Positions 1 through 5,767 of a DNA stretch of 12,258 bases are shown here, one piece after another. The notes beneath the pieces are model-generated. The model did no database searches and was not told the DNA's origin. It was given only the letters and a program-made list of their open reading frames with translations. The position numbers were made by a program, and so were the translations under genes. Within the stretch, counting starts at the first letter, position 1. The number at the start of each line of letters is the position of its first letter. The DNA comes from Planctomycetota bacterium (GTDB lineage Bacteria; Planctomycetota; Phycisphaerae; UBA1845), in the NCBI GenBank assembly GCA_024278775.1, contig JAJRSP010000039.1, forward strand, positions 1 to 12,258. Reading direction: 5' to 3'.

Positions 1-47
1 CCTATTCGGCCGCAGTCGACACCCGCAGGTTTTATACAAACTACAAA

Positions 48-698
48 CTACGCAGTCGCGGACTCACGACGGCCGAAGTAGACCTTCGCACTGACGAGCA
101 GCAACAGCGTGAGAACAACCAGACCCCACTCGGAGACGGTCGGAATCGCCTGGAACGTCGCGTCACAAGTCACGGCCGAGCAAACGGTAGCCTTGGTCCA
201 CGTCGAATCTGCGAGGGCGTTGCAATCCGCTGCAATGACACCATCCGTGCAAACGCCCACGAGCGAAAGCGGATCGGGATTGATGTGGTTGCAGCAAGCA
301 CCCGGAACAGGATCACAGGTGATGTCGCCGCATGCCGCACCCTTCGTCCATGTGGTGCTCTGACCCGTGCAATCGGCCTGTAGCGTCACGGAGCAAGATC
401 CGGCAACGCCGTCACAGCAAGCACCCATAACTTCGTTACAGGTGATGTCCGCGCAAGTGAGGCCCAGATTGAACGTCTGGTCCGCACCAACACAATCGCC
501 AGGAAGCACTTCTTCGCCACAAGCACCGCCGAGACCCGGAGCGGCGTCACAGCAGGCACCACAAGTGGGCGCGGCCGTAGCAGTCGCACAAAGCTTCTGG
601 GCGACCCAAGTACCCGTGCAATCGGCCTGCGCTACGTCGTCCACGCAGGCCGAGGCAATCCGTGCAAGCACCGTTGGTCCAAGCCGTCGCACAATCAA
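48..698 (-). CDS. C-terminal part of the same gene: Cys repeats plus IPTL-CTERM sorting signal
   Basis: This frame continues the protein encoded by 2271-547 after a +1 shift, so the codons above about 647 are probably not translated as such. It holds the end of a first Cys repeat and three further complete repeats. Each starts with GACC and ends in a C-x(4)-C pair, giving a disulfide-rich module of 41-46 residues. The last 32 residues (positions 146-51) form a tripartite sorting tail: IPTVSEWG, a hydrophobic segment, then a basic end (FGRR). This is the IPTL-CTERM pattern, a variant of PEP-CTERM signals processed by exosortase-type enzymes. The tail implies export, membrane retention and cleavage at the cell surface. 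The frame's own first start-like codon (TTG at 698) has no SD, which supports the view that this is not an independent gene. The joined product would be about 738 aa. Confidence 0.8.
   Translation of the reverse strand: MIVRRLGPTVLARIASACVDDVAQADCTGTWVAQKLCATATAAPTCGACCDAAPGLGGACGEEVLPGDCVGADQTFNLGLTCADITCNEVMGACCDGVAGSCSVTLQADCTGQSTTWTKGAACGDITCDPVPGACCNHINPDPLSLVGVCTDGVIAADCNALADSTWTKATVCSAVTCDATFQAIPTVSEWGLVVLTLLLLVSAKVYFGRRESATA
51..146 (-). other. IPTL-CTERM protein-sorting domain
   Basis: The 32 C-terminal residues have the three parts of an exosortase-type signal: the motif IPTVSEWG, a leucine/valine-rich membrane segment of about 13 residues, and a basic FGRR near the terminus. No exosortase gene is in the window. 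Confidence 0.85.
165..672 (-). repeat. Four tandem Cys-rich protein repeats (GACC type)
   Basis: Four in-line units start at 672, 560, 425 and 302. Their lengths are 112 (frameshifted), 135, 123 and about 138 bases. Each encodes G-A-C-[CT], then a Cys, a D-C pair, and a final C-x(4)-C or C-x-x-x-x-x-C motif, so six cysteines per unit are likely paired as disulfides. Units are conserved at the protein level more than in DNA. From memory, repeats of this style are common in Phycisphaerae surface proteins; that is family knowledge and was not searched. Confidence 0.75.
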
Positions 699-2271
699 GA
701 CGCTTGTTAAGCGTCAGGTTCGTGACCTTACCCGGAGCCGCCGCACCGTAGACCGAAGCCCAGTACTGCTGGCCGGGGTTCGTGGCGATGCAAGTGCAAG
801 ACTCGTAAGGACCACCCACGCTACCCGGTCCCGCTCGGTCGAAGCACGACGCGAGCGGATCGCTACCCGGACCGAACGCGGTGCTGCTGTCGCAGTCATC
901 GTTGGCGGCCAGGAAGGTAAGCGTGTTGCAGGTACCCGTCCACATGACGAGGTAGCTGTCGAAACCGGACGAGCCGCAAAGCTCGATGCCGTACGCGGGC
1001 GTATCGGCCGTGAACGTCCACCACTGCCCGTGGGCAATCGCGTTGTTCGTTCCGTTGACCGCCGCTTCCGCGGTGTCACAGGTCTGGGCCGGAATGACAC
1101 AGGTACACTCAGCCTCACCACCAGGACCGGTGGCACCAGCGGCCACGCAAGAACCGGGGCAACCATCGTCATTGAGACCGTCGCACTGCTCACCAGCTTC
1201 GATCTCATTGTTACCACAAACGGTCGGGCAAGGAGCGCCGGTCTGAATGACAAGGTCATCCACGTCGGTCTCGCCGGGGAAGTTGTCCGTGTAGATCAGG
1301 AACTGTTCACTCGTCGTACCGGCGTACTGCATACCGGAGTAGATCAAGGCACCGCCGTAGCTGTAATCGATCCGGCCGGCGCAGGAGCCGCCCTCGCAGG
1401 TACCGCCTGGGCACTCGAAACCACCCACGCAGCCGAGGCCATCGTTGGCACCGCCGACGCAAGCTTTACAATCCACCGTACCGTTCGGGCAAGGCATGCC
1501 GCTGTTGGCACCGCCGTCACAGATGAACTTCGCGCACGGATCGTGATGAACCGTGATGTTCTGGTACGTACCGGTCGAATCCCAGTAGGTGAAGACCGGA
1601 ACAAACGTAAGCCCGGTGCCCGGATCGTCCAGAATGTAGAAGAAGCCGTAGAAGAAGAACATCATGCGAGAGGTCAAGAACCCCTGGCTGTTCGACTGCG
1701 GCTGCCAGTTCACGTTGGCACCGAACAAACGGTCCAGCGAAATCTGGGCACTGTACGTCGACGGAGCGACGATACCCGGCATCGGCGGACTCGGCGGAAT
1801 ACGGGCGTCTACGGAGAAGCTAAACGCATTCGTACTGTCGCAGAGGTCCTTGCTGATGCGCATGTGCTGCGTACCGGCGAAGGGGTGGATCGTGTCCACG
1901 TGACCTTCGATGTTACCGGTGTTGCTGCTACTCACACCCCACGGCTCCGGATAGGCACCGCTACCCTGCGTGCCGTCACCGATGAAGCCACACTGACCGG
2001 TGAAGCCACCGGGACAGGTGATCGTGTCTTGCACACAAGTGGCATCGCGAGCGGTAAAGCCGCTGGCGGCCTCAAAACCCGTGCTGTAGTTCAACGACGT
2101 GGCCGTACCGGCAGCCTGGCTGCTCGGGGTCGTCATGCGGCTCGCATCATCGGCCAACTTCATCACGGCCGGCTTCGTAACCTTCGGCGCGGCCGCCTTA
2201 AGATTCGTTCCGACGAGCACGATGCCCGCCAAAGCCGCTACCGCGGCGATACTGAAAAGTGATTTTCTCAT
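547..2271 (-). CDS. Secreted Cys-rich surface protein, N-terminal part of a frameshifted IPTL-CTERM gene
   Basis: This 574-aa frame carries the N-terminal three quarters of a large exported protein. Residues 1-28 form a signal peptide (basic MRK start, hydrophobic core, A-rich cleavage region near KAAAPK). Residues about 40-240 (from GFEAASGF onward) look like a secreted beta-sandwich or lectin-like domain. A Gly/Cys-rich stretch follows around 250-300. A myxococcal-type Cys repeat begins at C352 (CGNNEIEAGEQCDG). About 397-500 resembles the pre-peptidase-C-like domains common in planctomycete surface proteins. The ATG at 2271 is preceded by GGAGG 12 bases upstream. After the peptide GACTDCLG near position 650 the frame runs into about 34 codons of low-complexity sequence and a stop at 547. 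The real continuation is in the next frame (see 48-698). The role is probably structural or adhesive on the surface; no enzyme motif is seen. Architecture is confident, function is unknown. Confidence 0.8.
   Translation of the reverse strand: MRKSLFSIAAVAALAGIVLVGTNLKAAAPKVTKPAVMKLADDASRMTTPSSQAAGTATSLNYSTGFEAASGFTARDATCVQDTITCPGGFTGQCGFIGDGTQGSGAYPEPWGVSSSNTGNIEGHVDTIHPFAGTQHMRISKDLCDSTNAFSFSVDARIPPSPPMPGIVAPSTYSAQISLDRLFGANVNWQPQSNSQGFLTSRMMFFFYGFFYILDDPGTGLTFVPVFTYWDSTGTYQNITVHHDPCAKFICDGGANSGMPCPNGTVDCKACVGGANDGLGCVGGFECPGGTCEGGSCAGRIDYSYGGALIYSGMQYAGTTSEQFLIYTDNFPGETDVDDLVIQTGAPCPTVCGNNEIEAGEQCDGLNDDGCPGSCVAAGATGPGGEAECTCVIPAQTCDTAEAAVNGTNNAIAHGQWWTFTADTPAYGIELCGSSGFDSYLVMWTGTCNTLTFLAANDDCDSSTAFGPGSDPLASCFDRAGPGSVGGPYESCTCIATNPGQQYWASVYGAAAPGKVTNLTLNKRLDCATAWTNGACTDCLGLRGRRSAGRLHGYLGRPEALCDCYGRAHLWCLL
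645..658 (-). other. Frameshift zone joining the two halves of the IPTL-CTERM gene
   Basis: The first repeat begins correctly in one frame (GACTDCLG, from 672) and continues correctly in the next frame (CVDDVAQADC, from 647). The repeat is 112 bases long, one more than a multiple of three, whereas the next two units are 135 and 123 bases. An extra base in the run around 645-658, for example within the ggcctgc segment on the minus strand, explains this. A sequencing or assembly error, a recent mutation and a programmed +1 shift are all possible. I see no classical slippery site. Confidence 0.8.
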
Positions 2272-2283
2272 TGCTATCTCTTT

Positions 2284-2288
2284 CCTCC
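2284..2288 (-). promoter_or_regulatory. Ribosome binding site of the IPTL-CTERM gene
   Basis: GGAGG on the minus strand lies 12 bases before the ATG at 2271. The spacing is a little long, but no other start fits the signal peptide. Confidence 0.6.
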
Positions 2289-2301
2289 AGAGATTAATTC
2301 G

Positions 2302-2307
2302 ATACTA
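2302..2307 (-). promoter_or_regulatory. Candidate -10 box for the IPTL-CTERM gene
   Basis: TAGTAT on the minus strand would start transcription near 2295 and give a leader of about 24 bases containing the GGAGG. There is no recognisable -35 at 16-18 bases (the spot reads CCCCTT), so an activator would be needed. The same ten bases TTTAGTATCG occur at the plus-strand promoter at 11414-11423. Confidence 0.35.
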
Positions 2308-2308
2308 A

Positions 2309-2337
2309 ACGAAACACCGAAAATAAGGGGGTTTCGT
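2309..2337. promoter_or_regulatory. Inverted repeat ACGAAAC/GTTTCGT, possible operator
   Basis: Perfect 7-base arms at 2309-2315 and 2331-2337 are separated by 15 bases. The centres are 22 bases apart, about two turns of the helix. One arm falls between the -10 box and the expected -35, the other just upstream of the -35 position. This suits a dimeric regulator better than an RNA hairpin. Confidence 0.4.
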
Positions 2338-2358
2338 ATGCCAAATCGCCATCAACGT

Positions 2359-2379
2359 ATGCACGAAACGATCGTGCAT
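2359..2379. repeat. Hairpin, 8-bp perfect stem
   Basis: ATGCACGA (2359-2366) and TCGTGCAT (2372-2379) flank a 5-base loop. It lies between the Lnt-like gene and the IPTL-CTERM gene. No T-run follows on either strand, so it is not a classical intrinsic terminator. Confidence 0.5.
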
Positions 2380-2386
2380 GGCGAGC

Positions 2387-2410
2387 CGGTATCAGCACAT
2401 CACGATACCG
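2387..2410. repeat. Hairpin, 7-bp perfect stem
   Basis: CGGTATC (2387-2393) pairs with GATACCG (2404-2410) around a 10-base loop. It stands 7 bases from the neighbouring hairpin at 2359-2379, so the transcript leaving the Lnt-like gene would carry two stems in a row. They may stabilise the 3' end or slow polymerase. Confidence 0.45.
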
Positions 2411-2458
2411 ACAGGTTCGGCAAGGCGTGTTGGTGCACCCAAAGCTCCCAACCCTTGC

Positions 2459-3112
2459 TCAAACGAGAGAAAGGGCGGCAACCGGAGGCGCACGAGGCTT
2501 GGAGGGACGGAGTAATAGAAACCAATAGTTTGGTATTGCAGTGATTAAAAATCTGCGAATGACATCGCCCGTGGCCAGGCGCGGTCGACGCCCCGATACC
2601 GGAACATGCACGCGATCCAGCACCGTGAGCAGCCACGCATTGACGTACACCACAAGGAACGCCACCAGCGCATAGCCCGCATAGCTACCCACCAAGCGGA
2701 GTACGAGCCCGTTGCCCTGCGTCCCGGCCAACAAACCATGCCGAAGACCCAGCGGATGCAACAGCAACTCCACGCCAACCCACCCCAACGCAAGAAGCAA
2801 GGGGCTATAGCCGGCCCGACGCGTCACGCGCGCCGCGAAAAAGCCGTACAGACCGGGAATCCCCGTGAGTAACGCCCAGGAAGAGAAGGTGGCCGCGATC
2901 GGCGTCGGAAACACAAAGGCACCGAACGCAAATAACGACGAACCCCAGACGGAAGCAAACAACGCGGCACCGACTGGCGTCAGCGAACGTACCGCAAACA
3001 GAAGGGGAATGAGTGTGACCCATCCGAGCCACACCAGCCCGGGGGACGCAATAGCCAGCGACATCAAAAACGCACTGACCACCGCGAGCGCAGCCGGCAC
3101 GGCCGCTTCCAC
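2459..3112 (-). CDS. Membrane protein resembling only the membrane domain of apolipoprotein N-acyltransferase
   Basis: The 217-residue product is very hydrophobic, with about six membrane segments. The order matches the N-terminal half of Lnt: an opening segment ending in LAIASPGLVWLGWV, then LIPLLFAV, a Gly-rich ASVWGSSLFAFGAF, a segment with GWVGVELLLHPLG at the place of Lnt's W-x-x-x-E-x-x-R helix, and GNGLVLRLVGSYAGYALVAF. The nitrilase-like catalytic domain with the Glu-Lys-Cys triad is absent, and the protein stops where it should begin, ending in an unremarkable tail. Full Lnt is about 500 residues. I chose GTG at 3112 because GGGAGAGG sits 9 bases upstream and the sequence matches Lnt from there. 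The frame is open up to 3415, but that extension is Cys/Arg-rich and lacks an SD. It could be a remnant of lnt, a regulator of lipoprotein processing, or unrelated. Its neighbours upstream encode three lipoproteins. Confidence 0.65.
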   Translation of the reverse strand: MEAAVPAALAVVSAFLMSLAIASPGLVWLGWVTLIPLLFAVRSLTPVGAALFASVWGSSLFAFGAFVFPTPIAATFSSWALLTGIPGLYGFFAARVTRRAGYSPLLLALGWVGVELLLHPLGLRHGLLAGTQGNGLVLRLVGSYAGYALVAFLVVYVNAWLLTVLDRVHVPVSGRRPRLATGDVIRRFLITAIPNYWFLLLRPSKPRAPPVAALSLV

Positions 3113-3121
3113 AAGCGGTCG

Positions 3122-3129
3122 CCTCTCCC
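3122..3129 (-). promoter_or_regulatory. Ribosome binding site deciding the Lnt-like start
   Basis: GGGAGAGG on the minus strand ends 9 bases before the GTG at 3112. It is the best SD in the open frame and is why the 318-codon version starting at 3415 was not used. Confidence 0.6.
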
Positions 3130-3379
3130 ATGAAATGGTCGCTCTATTGCTCAAGCCGATTTCACTCGCACGTCCCACAAAGCAGCAAGCCCCACGGCGA
3201 TAGCAAGGAGGAAAAATCGGCGAGGCACGGAGGGAAACCCCTCCACCCCAAAACCGTTTGCCCCCTCTCGCATGCTTCGCTTCCGCCTCCCGCTTCCTCC
3301 TACACTCCACACGAGAGCCTCCACAAGCGCTCCCGCAAAGCCGAGCCCGCACACCGCGCAAGCCCGCCAGCAATTCGCC

Positions 3380-3409
3380 AATATACCAGCAAGGGGCGTC
3401 ACAATTCAA
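3380..3409 (-). promoter_or_regulatory. Candidate promoter for the Lnt-like gene
   Basis: On the minus strand TTGAAT (3409-3404) and TATATT (3385-3380) are 18 bases apart, with 4 of 6 and 5 of 6 consensus matches. A transcript would start near 3373 with a leader of about 260 bases. The region is AT-rich, so chance matches are possible. Confidence 0.3.
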
Positions 3410-3498
3410 CAACAAAAGTTGAAAAAATGGAAAAAAACAGCCCTCGCCGACACAATATCCACAACCTGCTACAAAATAAGGACTTACGACAACCCCGA

Positions 3499-5694
3499 TT
3501 AGTCCCTCCGCAGGCTGATATCCCGAAACGGGTGCCCCTTCTGGTAGCCCGAAACCTGGCTGTCGATGAAATGGGCCAACCGTGCGGCCTTTTTGCCCCG
3601 CGCCACTTCCGCAGCCTCCTGCCCAATCCGAACCGCACGGTCGAACTGACCGGTTTCGGCATGGGCGGCGGCCAGCGTAGCCAGAACAATCGGGTCCTGT
3701 CTCTGTGTGAGGCTCACGGCGCGAAGCGCCAACGCCACCGCCCGTTTACCATTCCGCATATCGGCATCCGGAGCCGTGGCCAGCAACGACGCCAGCGGAC
3801 GAAGAATAGCCACGCTGTCGGGCGCATGGGGAAGCGTCTCGCGGAGAACGCGAACGGCATCACCGACTCGTTTCGCTTCCAGATAGATATTGACAAGCGC
3901 GCTCACCGACTTTTCATGGCTCGGATCCATAGCCAACGCATGCTCATATTCCCACGTCGCAGCGGCACGGTCACCACGCTGATCTGCGATGACGGCAAGG
4001 TTGTATCGCACGGTAGCCGCCCGTTTGTGGTTCTTAGCGATCACGTCGAAAGCAAGCGCGGCGCGATAGTGTTCTTCCGCTTCGTCGTTTCGCCCCACGG
4101 AAGCGAGCGACCCCGCGACCATGAGCAGCATGTCCGGGTTCTCCGGATCCAACCGAAGACCGGCCAGCAAGGGTCCAATCGCGTCTGTGTGGTTCCCGCC
4201 TCGTTGATAGGCGCTGCCGAGAAGGAACTGAATCGTGGCCGAACCCGGGCTCGCCTGGACGGCCTGCTCCAGCAAGGGGATGGCTTTCTTGAGTTCCCCC
4301 CGAGCGAGCAGTGTTTGGCTCCGGGTGACCAGCGTATACGCCTGCACCATCGTTTTGGGGTCCGGCGCGTCCGGTGTGAGGAAGTCTTGCGAGACAGACC
4401 TGCCCCCACTGGGAAGATAACCGAGCGATTCAAGTTCACGCCGCGCTTGGGGGGTGAGCGACACGGCACCGGCCGCGGAGGGGGCCATCTGACCGTACCG
4501 CGCGAAAAGCGCATCACGCATCTGCTCGGCCACCTCCGGATAGACCGCCCGCACATCGTGACGCTCAGCCGGATCGGCTGACAAGTCGTATAACTCGGGA
4601 ATGGTGGAGGAAATGTACTTCCACCGGCGCGTCGTAAGCGCATGCTGCTGGGCCCATGCGAAAGAGCCGTGACCATAGAGACTCTCGGCATAGCTTCCCG
4701 CATCGGATTCCTCCGAAGCTGCGGTCCGGCGCAACGACCGAGACAACAACCCCTCGGGAAGGGTCCAGCCGAAAGCCGACAGAATCGTTGGGAACACGTC
4801 CACCACTTCGGCCACCGCGTCGATGCGCCGCCTCACCGGCCAACTCGGACCGCCTATCATCAGCGGCACGTGCAGGTTGGTCCGATAAAGGAACAGGGTG
4901 TGGCCCGTTTCGCCATGCTCACCGAACGATTCGCCGTGATCGCCAACCACCACGATCATCGTTTTTCCGCGAAGGTCGTGAGTGTCCAAAAAGGTCACGA
5001 GGCGTTTGATCTGCGCATCCACAAACGCGATCTCCCCGTCGTAGGGGTCGTCCTGCGTCTCACGATACGGAGCCGGCGGGTCGTAGGGTTGGTGGGGGTC
5101 GTAAAAATGGATCCATCCGAAAAACGGTTTATCGTTCACTCCGGTAAGCCAATCCAGTGCGTCATCGACCACTCGATCGGCCCGCCGCTGCACATCGGCT
5201 CCCACCACGCTATCCTTTTGTAAGCCCATGTCGTCGTGATAGACCTCGAAGCCTCTATCGAGACGGTAACGAGAATCCAGCACCGAAGACGCCACAAACG
5301 CGCCCGTCGCGTAGCCATGCGATTGAAACAGCTCGGCCAGCGTGGGGTGAACGGAGGATAACGCGCTGCGACCGTTGAGACGAATGCCGTGCTCTTTGGG
5401 GTAGCGCCCCGTCATCAGGCTGGCATGCGAAGGCAGCGTGAGCGGCACCTGGGCATAAGCGTTCTCAAACAGCACGCCCCGTTCGGCGAGGGCATCCAAC
5501 GTCGGCGTGGCCGCCTCCGCATAGCCGTAACAACCCAGCCGATCGGCACGCGTAGTGTCCAAGGTGATGAGGATGACGTTGGTGTTCTTGGGGAGAAGAC
5601 GAACCACCTCGGAACTCGGTGGCGCGGGCTTACACCCCCAGAGGGAAACCAGGAGCCACGTGGCGGCGAGAAATAATGTGAGCGTCTTGATCAC
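3499..5694 (-). CDS. TPR lipoprotein with Thr-type sulfatase-fold hydrolase/transferase domain (third copy)
   Basis: The 731-residue product has a lipoprotein signal (IKTLTLFLAATWLLVSLWGC, lipid Cys at 21). Next is an alkaline-phosphatase-superfamily domain: ITLDTTRADRLGCYGY with metal ligand D46, the active-site stretch PLTLPSHASLMTG with T86 at the nucleophile place, HFYDPHQPY at 196-204, GDHG with D252/H253, then GEHG and LHVPL. A linker reads RRELESLGYL, followed by DPKTM, then about seven TPR units and the tail SQVSGYQKGHPFR. True sulfatases have Cys/Ser-x-Pro-x-Arg; here it is Thr-x-Pro-Ser-His, so sulfatase activity is doubtful. The frame is open to an ATG at 5757. I chose GTG at 5694 because it places the lipid Cys at residue 21, exactly as in both paralogues, with a weak SD (GGTAGG) just before it. 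It is closest to the 5768-8347 gene and lacks about 130 residues of its TPR region. Confidence 0.85.
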   Translation of the reverse strand: MIKTLTLFLAATWLLVSLWGCKPAPPSSEVVRLLPKNTNVILITLDTTRADRLGCYGYAEAATPTLDALAERGVLFENAYAQVPLTLPSHASLMTGRYPKEHGIRLNGRSALSSVHPTLAELFQSHGYATGAFVASSVLDSRYRLDRGFEVYHDDMGLQKDSVVGADVQRRADRVVDDALDWLTGVNDKPFFGWIHFYDPHQPYDPPAPYRETQDDPYDGEIAFVDAQIKRLVTFLDTHDLRGKTMIVVVGDHGESFGEHGETGHTLFLYRTNLHVPLMIGGPSWPVRRRIDAVAEVVDVFPTILSAFGWTLPEGLLSRSLRRTAASEESDAGSYAESLYGHGSFAWAQQHALTTRRWKYISSTIPELYDLSADPAERHDVRAVYPEVAEQMRDALFARYGQMAPSAAGAVSLTPQARRELESLGYLPSGGRSVSQDFLTPDAPDPKTMVQAYTLVTRSQTLLARGELKKAIPLLEQAVQASPGSATIQFLLGSAYQRGGNHTDAIGPLLAGLRLDPENPDMLLMVAGSLASVGRNDEAEEHYRAALAFDVIAKNHKRAATVRYNLAVIADQRGDRAAATWEYEHALAMDPSHEKSVSALVNIYLEAKRVGDAVRVLRETLPHAPDSVAILRPLASLLATAPDADMRNGKRAVALALRAVSLTQRQDPIVLATLAAAHAETGQFDRAVRIGQEAAEVARGKKAARLAHFIDSQVSGYQKGHPFRDISLRRD

Positions 5695-5767
5695 GGGAAA
5701 ACCTACCGGGCGTCCATGTTTTCCATGCGCGTCGGACCGAAGGGTCTCTCCCCCCATGACTCGGAGT

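Larger units (their letters stand above)
3113..3498. other. 386-base spacer between the third lipoprotein gene and the Lnt-like gene
   Basis: I see no convincing gene. The part near 3408-3498 is AT-rich, with T-runs on the minus strand at 3437-3431 and 3427-3422 but no stem before them. A short dyad GGAGGG-aaac-CCCTCC lies at 3229-3244. A weak leftward promoter is proposed at 3380-3409. The SD of the Lnt-like gene is at the left edge. An 83-codon minus frame (3402-3151) ends in a hydrophobic stretch but is not supported. Confidence 0.6.

Noticed and set aside
1..47. Short tandem ACAAACT repeat near the left edge
   Set aside because: It has only two copies in 14 bases just after a stop codon and is too short to interpret.
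367..2262. A 631-codon plus-strand open frame opposite the IPTL-CTERM gene
   Set aside because: It is Arg/Thr/Val-rich without domain, signal or SD. The minus strand has a signal peptide, Cys repeats, a sorting tail and an SD. The frame is stop-free because of the codon bias of the real gene.
2338..2544. A 68-codon plus-strand frame
   Set aside because: It crosses the two hairpins and the end of the Lnt-like gene and has no SD or recognisable content.
3151..3402. An 83-codon minus-strand frame upstream of the Lnt-like gene, ending in a hydrophobic stretch
   Set aside because: It starts at GTG without an SD, its N-terminal half looks non-coding, and the Lnt match begins after it in another frame.
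3422..3451. Intrinsic terminator after the third lipoprotein gene, suggested by T-runs on the minus strand
   Set aside because: No stem of more than three or four pairs precedes the T-runs, so the key element is missing.
3130..4581. A 483-codon plus-strand open frame
   Set aside because: It lies antisense to the third TPR lipoprotein, is basic and low in complexity, and shows no recognisable domain.
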